From the NCBI GenBank assembly GCA_050288085.1, contig JBNKDD010000331.1, positions 1 through 5,986 of the forward strand: DNA of 5,986 nucleotides. The letters run 5' to 3'. A program made the position numbers and the translations under genes. Below the pieces are notes generated by a model that was given only the letters and a program-made list of their open reading frames with translations, was not told where the DNA came from and ran no database searches. Below are positions 1-5,915 of the stretch, one piece after another; position 1 is the first letter of the stretch, and each line of letters opens with the position of its first letter. The DNA is from JBNKDD01 sp050288085. Its GTDB lineage: Bacteria; Chloroflexota; Anaerolineae; Aggregatilineales; UBA3940.

Positions 1-52
1 TGCTGTGTCCTGGATGTCTCATGAACTATCCCGATAGCCATTGAAAATTTAA

Positions 53-1057
53 CTACGCAAAGTCAAAAACCACCAGCGGAACATCTTGTTCGATGCGATG
101 CTTACGGCCATCCAGGAATGCAGCAGACCAGGGATCCTCATCAGGGTCAACAGCATCCACATCTCCATGGCTGCGGATCAAGAGCGCATAAAGGTCTATT
201 TCACGCAGCTTCAAGAAATGCGGAATTTCTGCTAACCAACTGGAATCAAGCGAATTCTCGGCACAGTATCCCGCCCAGAAGTGCGGCCAAAACGACTCCA
301 GACTTTTCACCGGGTCATCATCCAGCACGATCATATAGAACACCACCATGGCAATGTCGTATACATACCAGCCATAAACGCAGTCGTCAAAGTCAAACAA
401 CGTAAGCTGTCCGTTGGAGGGATCCACAAACAAATTCCCCGGATGTGCGTCCTGGTGGATCAACCCATAACTTTCATCGTCACGCGGCAGGGCATCCAGG
501 TAAGTTTTGATCTGCTTGTACCGCTCGATCAGGAGCGTTTCAGATTCGGGCAGCCACTTGAGCACCTCAAGGTTGCTTGGATGATCCCACTCTTGCCGCC
601 GCCATTCGAGATGAGTGGGCGTATAATCTTTCGACAAGGCATGAATCCGCCCAATCATTCGGCCATAAGCTTTGTAGAGCATCCGCGACCATCCCACTTC
701 CCAGGAGTGACCACCTGGCGCTTTGTGAAAGGCTGTAGCCAGAAATTGACCACCATCATCATGTCCATCGTCTATTGATTCTACTAAATTCCCTCGCGCT
801 GATGGGATCGCCCGCGCAACCCAGGCCCCGCCATCAGCCAGGTAATTAATCCAATCCACTTCCCCCTGGATCAGTTCAACCGTGCGTCGGCGAGAATGTC
901 CAATACGCAGAATGTATGCCGCCCTACCCCGTTGAAATTCATAGATATAATTTTCAAAGCCATCCAATGGCGTGATCTGATCTTCGTGAAGGTCATACCG
1001 GCTCAATGCTTCTTTCAAAATCCAGTCGTTGTATCGTCGCGTAATTTCGGGTTCCAA
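53..1057 (-). CDS. APH-family phosphotransferase (aminoglycoside/choline/homoserine-kinase-like), substrate unknown
   Basis: A 334-residue cytoplasmic protein with the protein-kinase-like fold of the APH family, which transfers phosphate from ATP to a small molecule or protein. The catalytic loop is clear: HQDAHPGNLF at residues 201-210 gives the HxDxxxxN motif (H201, D203 as likely base, N208). The metal-binding DFD follows at 222-224 in LTLFDFDDCVYGW. The N-lobe has YILRI (48-52), with Arg where kinases usually have Lys, and E66 as possible partner. The start is TTG at 1057: GGAGG lies 9 nt upstream (1067-1071) and there is no in-frame Met before residue 126. Length is close to that of stress-response kinase SrkA (about 328 aa), but FDFDDCxYGWYxYDIA resembles other APH-family kinases as well, so I assign no substrate. 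There is no evidence of antibiotic resistance. It is transcribed divergently from groES. Complete; family call firm, role unknown. Confidence 0.9.
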   Translation of the reverse strand: MEPEITRRYNDWILKEALSRYDLHEDQITPLDGFENYIYEFQRGRAAYILRIGHSRRRTVELIQGEVDWINYLADGGAWVARAIPSARGNLVESIDDGHDDGGQFLATAFHKAPGGHSWEVGWSRMLYKAYGRMIGRIHALSKDYTPTHLEWRRQEWDHPSNLEVLKWLPESETLLIERYKQIKTYLDALPRDDESYGLIHQDAHPGNLFVDPSNGQLTLFDFDDCVYGWYVYDIAMVVFYMIVLDDDPVKSLESFWPHFWAGYCAENSLDSSWLAEIPHFLKLREIDLYALLIRSHGDVDAVDPDEDPWSAAFLDGRKHRIEQDVPLVVFDFA

Positions 1058-1066
1058 GTTGTTTAG

Positions 1067-1071
1067 CCTCC
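1067..1071 (-). promoter_or_regulatory. Ribosome binding site fixing the TTG start of the APH-family kinase
   Basis: On the minus strand this reads GGAGG, 9 nt upstream of the TTG at 1057-1055. It decides the start, because no ATG or GTG start with a comparable site is seen nearby. Confidence 0.7.
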
Positions 1072-1179
1072 AGAGTTAAAGTGCAGTGCTACAGGTAGCT
1101 CTATCCATTTTACAGCTTACTGAATAGCCAGCATAAAAGAATCCTCCAAAATACTAACGCAATTCTTATACAAACGCGT

Positions 1180-1185
1180 TATAAT
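1180..1185 (+). promoter_or_regulatory. -10 box of the groESL promoter
   Basis: A perfect TATAAT hexamer directly in front of the CIRCE operator and sharing its last T with the operator's first base. Transcription would begin around 1191-1193, inside CIRCE, which is the classic layout for HrcA repression. The hexamers 16-18 bp upstream (around 1156-1163) do not resemble TTGACA, so the -35 is weak or read differently in this organism. Confidence 0.65.
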
Positions 1186-1211
1186 TGGCACTCAGTAGCC
1201 TAGAGTGCTAA
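1185..1211 (+). promoter_or_regulatory. CIRCE operator (HrcA repressor binding site)
   Basis: The left arm TTGGCACTC (1185-1193), a 9-nt spacer (1194-1202) and the right arm GAGTGCTAA (1203-1211) match the consensus TTAGCACTC-N9-GAGTGCTAA with one change, G for A at the third base. Known biology: HrcA, itself dependent on GroEL for activity, binds CIRCE and represses groESL until heat or misfolded protein titrates the chaperonin. The element lies 38 bp before the groES start, so it falls both at the promoter and in the 5' part of the mRNA. hrcA itself is not in this window. Confidence 0.96.
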
Positions 1212-1238
1212 TCCAAAGGAAATTGAATCTTGCGTAAC

Positions 1239-1244
1239 GGAGGT
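1239..1244 (+). promoter_or_regulatory. groES ribosome binding site
   Basis: GGAGGT lies 5 nt before the groES ATG at 1250, a strong Shine-Dalgarno match that supports this start. Confidence 0.85.
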
Positions 1245-1249
1245 ATTGG

Positions 1250-1552
1250 ATGAGTAAGTTAAAACTACGTCCACTCGGAGATCGTCTGGTCGTTGAGCCC
1301 AAAGAGGCGGAAACCCGCCGCGAGAGCGGCCTCTTCATTCCAGAGACGGCCAAAGAAAAACCCCAGCAGGGTGTGGTATTGGCTGTTGGCCCCGGAGCTT
1401 ACAAAGAAGACGGCTCCGCCCGCATCCCCATGGATGTCAAAGAAGGCGACACGGTTCTGTACGGTAAGTACGCTGGCACCGACATTAAGCTCGAAGGCAA
1501 GGAAGTAAAAATCCTCAAAGAGAGCGACGTCCTGGCAGTTGTCGAATCGTAA
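1250..1552 (+). CDS. groES: Co-chaperonin GroES (10 kDa chaperonin, Cpn10)
   Basis: A 100-residue protein of normal GroES length. It forms the heptameric lid that caps GroEL, closes the folding chamber and governs substrate release in the cytoplasm. The N-terminus LKLRPLGDRLVVEP (4-17) is the Cpn10 signature start. It is followed by the mobile loop (about 17-33), whose hydrophobic contact residues are L28-F29-I30 in ESGLFIPETAKEKPQ; many GroES proteins carry GGIVL-type residues here. VLAVGPGAYKEDG (43-55) leads into the roof hairpin. VKEGDTVLYGKYAGTDIKLEG and ESDVLAVVE are typical of the C-terminal half. It is the first gene of the operon, behind CIRCE, and is followed 72 nt later by groEL. 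No frameshift or truncation. Confidence 0.98.
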   Translation: MSKLKLRPLGDRLVVEPKEAETRRESGLFIPETAKEKPQQGVVLAVGPGAYKEDGSARIPMDVKEGDTVLYGKYAGTDIKLEGKEVKILKESDVLAVVES

Positions 1553-1576
1553 GCCCCGGCAGATTATCTTGACTTG

Positions 1577-1599
1577 AAGCCGCACGTCTTAAGCGGCTT
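1577..1599 (+). other. Hairpin in the groES-groEL spacer
   Basis: AAGCCGC (1577-1583) pairs perfectly with GCGGCTT (1593-1599) across a 9-nt loop. No T-run follows, so it is not a standard terminator. It could be an mRNA-stability or processing element between groES and groEL, or could slightly lower readthrough. Seen directly; role inferred. Confidence 0.45.
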
Positions 1600-1608
1600 A
1601 CCTTATTA

Positions 1609-1614
1609 AAGGAG
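1609..1614 (+). promoter_or_regulatory. groEL ribosome binding site
   Basis: AAGGAG ends 10 nt before the groEL ATG at 1625. It is a clear Shine-Dalgarno sequence that supports independent translation of groEL in the bicistronic message. Confidence 0.8.
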
Positions 1615-1624
1615 AACTCGGAAT

Positions 1625-3280
1625 ATGGCAAAACAACTGGCATTCAGTGAAGACGCCCGCCGCCGCCTCCAGCGCGGCATCGATCAGGTAGCCAACGCGG
1701 TTGCCACCACGCTCGGCCCCAAGGGTCGCAACGTGGCAATCGATAAGAAGTGGGGCGCTCCCACCATCACCCACGACGGTGTGACGGTCGCCAAAGAAAT
1801 CGAACTGGAAGACCCCTACGAGAATATGGGCGCGCAGCTTCTCAAGGAAGCCGCCACCAAGACCAATGACATTGCCGGTGACGGCACCACCACCGCCACC
1901 GTTTTAGCCCACACCATGGTTACTGAGGGCCTGAAGAACGTGGCCGCCGGTGCCAACCCGATGCTGATCAAGCGTGGCATCATGGCCGCAACCGAGGCCG
2001 TCGCTAACGCCATCCTTGAGCAGGCCGTCGAAATCGGCACCAAGGAAGAGATCGGCAGCGTCGCATCGATCTCCGCTCAGGACCGCGAAATCGGCGAACT
2101 GATCGCTGATGTGATGGACAAGGTCGGCAAAGACGGCGTGATCACGGTCGAAGACGGCAAGGGTCTGGGCTTCGAAACCGAGTACGTCGAAGGGATGCAA
2201 TTTGACCGCGGCTATATCAGCCCCTATTTTATGACCGCTCCCGAAACGCAAGAAGCTATCATAGAAGAACCTTTCATCCTGCTGCACGAAAAGAAGATCT
2301 CCTCCGCGCAGGACATGGTTCCACTGCTCGAAAAGATGCTCAACCGCGGTCACCGCAACCTGGTCATTATCGCCGAAGACGTCGACGGCGAAGCCCTGGC
2401 AACCCTGGTACTCAACAAACTGCGCGGCATGCTGAACGTCCTCGCCGTCAAAGCCCCCGGCTTTGGTGATCGCCGCAAGGCCATGCTGGAAGATATCGCC
2501 ATCCTGACCGGTGGCACGGTCGTCGCCGAAGCCCTCGGCCAGAAGCTGGAAAGCGTGACGCTTGACGACCTCGGCCAGGCCGACAAAGTCCTCTCCAACA
2601 AGAACGACACCGTTATCATCGGTGGCAAGGGAGAAGACAAGCTGATCGGTGGCCGGATGGATCAGATTCGCGTTGAGATCGACAAAAGCACCTCCGACTA
2701 CGACCGTGAAAAGCTCCAGGAGCGGCTGGCTAAATTGGCCGGTGGCGTGGCCGTCATCAAGGTCGGTGCAGGCACCGAAGTCGAACTCAAGGAAAAGAAG
2801 CACCGCGTCGAGGATGCTCTGAGCGCGACCCGTGCAGCCGTTGAAGAAGGGATCGTACCCGGCGGCGGCGTGACCCTGATCAATGCGATGAAGGCTCTTG
2901 ACAGCATCGAGATGCAATACGCCGACGAGCAAACTGGTGTGTCTATTGTCCGCAAGGCCCTGGAAGCTCCCATGCGCAAGCTGGCAGCTAACGCCGGGCT
3001 GGATGGCGCGGTCATCATCGAAAATGTGCGCCGTGCTCAAAACGAACAGAGCAACCAGAACATTGCCTACAATGTCATGACCGGTGAATTTGTCGATATG
3101 ATCAGCGAAGGCATCATCGACCCGGCCAAGGTGACCCGTGGGGCGCTGGAGAATGCAGCCAGTATCGCCGCCATGATCCTCACCACCGAGGCTCTCGTCA
3201 CCGACATTCCCGCAGATGAACCCCCGATGCCCGGCGGTGGTGGCATGGGCGGTATGGGTGGCATGGGCGGCATGATGTAG
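1625..3280 (+). CDS. groEL: Chaperonin GroEL (60 kDa chaperonin, Cpn60)
   Basis: A full-length, 551-residue group I chaperonin. Fourteen subunits form the double ring that binds unfolded proteins and folds them inside the GroES-capped chamber using ATP. Nucleotide-site residues are intact: TTLGPKGRN (28-36), D51 in HDGVTVAKE, GDGTTTA (85-91), and catalytic D397 in VEDALSATR (one less than E. coli D398). The chaperonin signature AAVEEGIVPGGG is at 404-415. The apical domain spans roughly 190-370. The C-terminal tail is a GGM repeat (537-551), as in typical housekeeping GroEL that fills the cavity floor. It is co-transcribed with groES under CIRCE/HrcA control and ends 23 nt before a strong terminator. 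GC-rich third positions and clean motifs indicate a well-expressed core gene. No insertion or missing key residue was seen. Confidence 0.99.
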   Translation: MAKQLAFSEDARRRLQRGIDQVANAVATTLGPKGRNVAIDKKWGAPTITHDGVTVAKEIELEDPYENMGAQLLKEAATKTNDIAGDGTTTATVLAHTMVTEGLKNVAAGANPMLIKRGIMAATEAVANAILEQAVEIGTKEEIGSVASISAQDREIGELIADVMDKVGKDGVITVEDGKGLGFETEYVEGMQFDRGYISPYFMTAPETQEAIIEEPFILLHEKKISSAQDMVPLLEKMLNRGHRNLVIIAEDVDGEALATLVLNKLRGMLNVLAVKAPGFGDRRKAMLEDIAILTGGTVVAEALGQKLESVTLDDLGQADKVLSNKNDTVIIGGKGEDKLIGGRMDQIRVEIDKSTSDYDREKLQERLAKLAGGVAVIKVGAGTEVELKEKKHRVEDALSATRAAVEEGIVPGGGVTLINAMKALDSIEMQYADEQTGVSIVRKALEAPMRKLAANAGLDGAVIIENVRRAQNEQSNQNIAYNVMTGEFVDMISEGIIDPAKVTRGALENAASIAAMILTTEALVTDIPADEPPMPGGGGMGGMGGMGGMM

Positions 3281-3303
3281 CCCCCTCCCTCCTCAAAAGA
3301 AAT

Positions 3304-3329
3304 AAGGCCGCTGGTGAGGCGGCCTTTTT
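3304..3329 (+). terminator. Rho-independent terminator, probably bidirectional
   Basis: A perfect 8-bp stem, AAGGCCGC (3304-3311) with GCGGCCTT (3319-3326), has a 7-nt loop and is followed by T's to 3329. It ends the groESL transcript. Read on the minus strand, the same stem is followed by a T-rich run (complement of 3295-3305, TTATTTCTTTT). It can therefore also stop the convergent lipoprotein gene, whose stop codon lies only 18 nt away. Confidence 0.92.
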
Positions 3330-3347
3330 GATTCCCATCATTTCAAT

Positions 3348-4745
3348 CTACGGACACACCCCACAGTCTGCCGGACAAGAAGTGCAATCCTCAGTCGCGT
3401 CACAGGTTCCATCCCCGCACACCGGAGCACACGCCCCACAGTCTGCCGGGCAGGAAGTGCAATCCTCAGTCGCGTCACACGTTCCATCTCCGCACACCGG
3501 CACACACGCGCCGCAGTCCGCCGGGCAGGAAGTGCAATCCTCAGTCGCGTCACACGTTCCATCTCCGCACACCGGAGCACACACACCGCAGTCGCCCGGA
3601 CAGGACGAACAGGTCTCGCCGCGGCCCGCTTCACACAGCCCATTGCCGCAGCAGTTACCACAGTCGCTCGGACAGGTCGCGCAGTTCTCCCCCTGCCCCG
3701 CTTCACATAACCCGTTCCCACAGCATGATCCGCAGTCTGCCGCACAGGTCGCACAGTTTTCACCGCGTCCGGCCTCACATGCGCCATTCCCGCAGCACGG
3801 CCCGCAGTCCAGCGAACAGGTACCGCAGTCTTCACCGCGCCCCGGCTCACAGGTATTATTCCCACAGCACGGCCCGCAGTCTAACTCACACGTCCCGCAG
3901 TCCTCGCCGTATTCAGCCTCGCAGGTGCCATTGCCACAACACAACCCGCAGTCTTCCGGGCAGGAATCGCAGGTTTCATCCGAATAACACACCTCATCCC
4001 CGCAGCCCCGACACCCTGACCGGTCACCTTGTGGGATATCATCCGGATCACCGATCACCTCGACCGGATCAACAAATATCCAGCCGGTCCGGTTCGAACC
4101 GAGGAAGTCTGTTTTATACCAGAGTCCATCCTTGCTGTACTCCAACAGGTTGATCACATCTTCCCGGCTGGCCGCCCCGATGATATCACAAAACGGCCCC
4201 GGCCCGGATCGGATATTGGCATTAACCAGGACTTCCCCCTGCACCACTGACGCTGAGGTAGCCGCCGGAGATTCCGTCGAGGCCGGGTCATCAGACTCCT
4301 GGGAACTTCCACTCCTCGACGCTGTGACAGAGGGCGTTTGATTCGGATCAGCCGTCATTCCGACTACCGTCACCGTGATAGTTGACGGGCGGCTGGGTGT
4401 ACCATCTTCCCGGTAAGCGATCACCGTGATCGTCGCCTGCCCCTCTTCGGATGGCACCCATTCCTGGGCTACATCGAAGATCACCTGGGGATCACCCGGC
4501 GACTCATCGACCAGCATCGACTCACCATCGATAAACAACTCAATCCGTGAGACGCCCGATCCGGTCGGATCGGTCGCTATCGAGGAGATGATCAGCGGCT
4601 CATCGATCGGCGTCACCATCCCCGACACCGGCGATTGAATTTCGACTACCGGGCGGTTAGGCAGCGTACCCGGCACATTACAGGCCAGGATTGCACCCAG
4701 CAATCCCAGCACGATGATTATGATGCGGCGAAGTTTCAGGTTCAT
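3348..4745 (-). CDS. Lipoprotein with Ig-like domain, SH3b domain and nine six-cysteine repeats
   Basis: A 465-residue protein from the ATG at 4745; an in-frame TTG at 4763 would add six residues but has no ribosome binding site. Residues 1-21 form a lipoprotein signal (basic MNLKLRR, hydrophobic IIIIVLGLLGAI, lipobox ILAC) with lipidated C22, so the protein should sit on the outer face of a membrane. An Ig-like beta domain covers about 32-128, with ISSIATDPTGSGVSRIELFI. A Ser/Thr/Asp-rich linker follows (130-166), then an SH3b-type domain (about 167-232; LVNANIRSGPGPFCDIIG, WYKTD, GWIFVDP). Residues 248-465 are nine repeats spaced C-x4-C-x5/7-C-x2-C-x3-C-x2-C, 54 cysteines in all. SH3b domains often bind wall or surface ligands. 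The cysteines imply a disulfide-stapled rod, or possibly metal binding. Function unknown: surface adhesion or structural roles are guesses. It is convergent with groEL and divergent from the sigma operon. Confidence 0.9.
   Translation of the reverse strand: MNLKLRRIIIIVLGLLGAILACNVPGTLPNRPVVEIQSPVSGMVTPIDEPLIISSIATDPTGSGVSRIELFIDGESMLVDESPGDPQVIFDVAQEWVPSEEGQATITVIAYREDGTPSRPSTITVTVVGMTADPNQTPSVTASRSGSSQESDDPASTESPAATSASVVQGEVLVNANIRSGPGPFCDIIGAASREDVINLLEYSKDGLWYKTDFLGSNRTGWIFVDPVEVIGDPDDIPQGDRSGCRGCGDEVCYSDETCDSCPEDCGLCCGNGTCEAEYGEDCGTCELDCGPCCGNNTCEPGRGEDCGTCSLDCGPCCGNGACEAGRGENCATCAADCGSCCGNGLCEAGQGENCATCPSDCGNCCGNGLCEAGRGETCSSCPGDCGVCAPVCGDGTCDATEDCTSCPADCGACVPVCGDGTCDATEDCTSCPADCGACAPVCGDGTCDATEDCTSCPADCGVCP
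3351..3575 (-). repeat. Three tandem 75-bp repeats encoding the last three cysteine modules
   Basis: Copies at 3351-3425, 3426-3500 and 3501-3575 have an exact 75-bp (25-codon) period. The middle and right copies share an unbroken identical 56-bp stretch (3445-3500 and 3520-3575) and differ at only five positions by eye. The left copy differs from the middle one at about seven. They encode the module CGDGTCDATEDCTSCPADCG followed by a short APV/VPV linker. The near identity at DNA level points to recent duplication or gene conversion, and copy number could vary between strains. Confidence 0.93.
3570..4004 (-). repeat. Older, diverged cysteine-module repeats (one 66-bp, then five 72-bp)
   Basis: This stretch encodes repeats 1-6 of the lipoprotein, read right to left. 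Repeat 1 has 22 residues. Repeats 2-6 have 24 residues each in the form CGNGxCEAGxGExC, joined directly as Cys-Cys with no linker; a 3-residue APV linker follows repeat 6. DNA identity is much lower than in the 75-bp block, while every cysteine is kept, so the array is old and under selection at protein level. Confidence 0.85.
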
Positions 4746-4976
4746 ATTCCCAGTATAAAACAAATCGTCGTTTTTTACGTGCTCGATTAGATAGTTTAGC
4801 TACACGAAACACTACTATCCAAACATTTCATGGAGCACGGAGCATAAAAGGCCAGATCATCTTATCATTATGTTGTAGCATTCCCTTTCACCGAAAGAGC
4901 ATTGGCGACAGGTATTCCGGCCTTTTGCTCGGCATCCAGGCGAAGGATTCATGCTTCTCAGACGACTAATATTCAA
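4746..4976. other. Divergent intergenic region between the lipoprotein gene and the sigma factor operon
   Basis: This 231-nt AT-richer stretch must hold promoters for both directions. On the minus strand TATACT (4757-4752) lies 6 nt before the lipoprotein ATG. On the plus strand TAATAT (4967-4972) lies 4 nt before the sigma factor ATG. Neither has a recognisable -35, and neither gene has a good Shine-Dalgarno site. A short direct repeat GGAGCA (4832-4837, 4839-4844) is also present. No RNA gene or longer ORF is supported. Confidence 0.5.
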
Positions 4977-5561
4977 ATGAGACAAACTATCCAGCCAGAT
5001 GCATTGACATCAGATATCCAGCTTGCCCAGAGTGTTGTTGAAGGAGATGAAGCGGCTCTGACGGTGCTCTATGAGCACTATGCCGATCCGCTGTTTGCCT
5101 TCATCTATCACCATCTGGATGCTCCGCGCTCGGATGTTGAAGAAATCTGGTCAGAGACCTGGCTGGCCGCACTGCGATCCATCAAGAGCTACCGTGGTCA
5201 AAGCCGTCTGTTTACCTGGTTGTGCAGCCTGGCGCGGCATAAGATCGCCGATTACTGCCGAAAACAGCGGCGACACGCTCAGATATTCTCAACCGTCCCT
5301 ACCGAGGTCATAGAAGCCACCATGGACGATAGCCCACTACCTGAAAGAATTCTTGCCGATCGTGCAGTGCGGGCACGTGTGGTGGAAACCTTAATGGCAT
5401 TACCGGACGATTATCGCACTGCCCTGGTGGCACAATATGCCAATGAGCAAAGCGTGGGCCAGATCGCCCAACAACTTGGTAAGTCCTACAAGGCTACCGA
5501 GTCGTTACTTAGTAGGGCCAGAGCAGCATTTCGAGCAGCATATGAGGCAGAGGAATTGTAA
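4977..5561 (+). CDS. RNA polymerase sigma factor, ECF (sigma-70) family
   Basis: A 194-residue extracytoplasmic-function sigma factor that directs RNA polymerase to a specific promoter set. Region 2 spans about 27-98: LYEHYADPLFAFIYHHL, then DVEEIWSETWLAAL (53-66; core binding) and SRLFTWLCSLARHKIADYCR (76-95; -10 melting and recognition). Region 4 spans about 136-190: LMALPDDYRTALVAQY, then the helix-turn-helix SVGQIAQQLGKSYKATESLL (159-178), which reads the -35. Region 3 is absent, as expected for ECF. I chose the ATG at 4977 because it gives the usual short lead before region 2. An in-frame TTG at 4902 would add 25 residues of unfamiliar sequence. The chosen start lacks a Shine-Dalgarno site. 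It is the first gene of a tight operon with two membrane-protein genes, a layout in which the next gene often restrains the sigma factor. The ECF subgroup and signal are unknown. Confidence 0.93.
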   Translation: MRQTIQPDALTSDIQLAQSVVEGDEAALTVLYEHYADPLFAFIYHHLDAPRSDVEEIWSETWLAALRSIKSYRGQSRLFTWLCSLARHKIADYCRKQRRHAQIFSTVPTEVIEATMDDSPLPERILADRAVRARVVETLMALPDDYRTALVAQYANEQSVGQIAQQLGKSYKATESLLSRARAAFRAAYEAEEL

Positions 5562-5564
5562 ACC

Positions 5565-5915
5565 ATGACTCAACCTGGCGATGATTTCACCCAATCCAAT
5601 ATTACGCGCCTGCTCCAGGCTGGCCTAGGCGACGAAGCTCGCCTTGACCCCACCCTAAAGAAGGCTATGCACCATCGATTGGTACGCGAACTGCGCTCTG
5701 AAAAAGCTTCATCAGCATTTCCCATCAAAATCCTGGCAGCGCTTTCTGCCTTAGGAGGATTAGTTGCCCTGTGGGTTCTGGCAAAAGTTGGTGAAATAGA
5801 TATGAATATTACAGGGAGTGAGCGCTGGCTAATGCTGGCTTTGCCTCTGTTGACGAACATACTGCTATCCCCAGTAGCAAGCCTGGTCATTATCATCAAG
5901 AGGAGAAACTTATGA
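5565..5915 (+). CDS. Small two-helix membrane protein in the ECF sigma operon, candidate sigma regulator
   Basis: A 116-residue protein I do not recognise. Residues 1-50 are polar and probably helical (ITRLLQAGLGDEARLDPTLK, then basic KKAMHHRLVRELR). Two membrane segments follow at about 53-73 and 88-111, joined by a short loop (GEIDMNITGSER), ending in KRRNL. Positive charges at both ends predict both termini in the cytoplasm. GAGGA at 5550-5554 precedes the ATG by 10 nt. The gene starts 3 nt after the sigma factor stop and overlaps the next gene by 4 nt, so all three are probably co-transcribed. The position suits an anti-sigma factor with a cytoplasmic N-terminal arm, but the protein has no cysteine at all and so lacks the zinc-type HxxxCxxC anti-sigma motif. 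It might instead be a small membrane partner of the next protein. Real gene very likely; function inferred from position only. Confidence 0.82.
   Translation: MTQPGDDFTQSNITRLLQAGLGDEARLDPTLKKAMHHRLVRELRSEKASSAFPIKILAALSALGGLVALWVLAKVGEIDMNITGSERWLMLALPLLTNILLSPVASLVIIIKRRNL

Noticed and set aside
1..52. Possible gene ends or starts at the left edge (for example minus-strand ATG at 22 or 41)
   Set aside because: Fewer than 15 codons are visible, with no convincing ribosome site and no recognisable sequence. The short CTATC/GATAG inverted repeat here has only a 2-nt gap and no T-run, so it is not called a terminator.
281..778. 165-aa plus-strand ORF opposite the kinase gene
   Set aside because: It overlaps the full length of a gene with intact APH catalytic motifs and has no recognisable domain or ribosome site.
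53..1057. Antibiotic-resistance aminoglycoside phosphotransferase
   Set aside because: The catalytic motif is shared by the whole APH superfamily, and nothing here (mobile context or specific resistance-enzyme similarity) supports a resistance role.
1265..1585. 106-aa minus-strand ORF over groES
   Set aside because: It is a shadow of groES, with no domain and no independent start signal.
1904..3040. 378-aa minus-strand ORF inside groEL
   Set aside because: It is antisense to a complete, canonical GroEL. Strong third-position GC bias of the real gene leaves the opposite frame open.
3338..3865. 175-aa minus-strand Arg/Ala-rich repeat ORF
   Set aside because: It is an out-of-frame reading of the same repeat array. 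The lipoprotein frame, with signal peptide, domains and invariant cysteines, is clearly the coding one.
3328..3987. 219-aa plus-strand ORF rich in repeated Pro/Ser/Gln/His, resembling a repeat protein
   Set aside because: It is the antisense shadow of the cysteine-repeat lipoprotein. Repeat units of 72 and 75 bp are multiples of three, so they keep other frames open. It starts at TTG inside the terminator, has no ribosome site and has no signal sequence.
3351..4004. CRISPR-like regular repeats
   Set aside because: Units are contiguous, 66-75 bp, in frame with a coding sequence and lack unique spacers. They are protein-coding tandem repeats.
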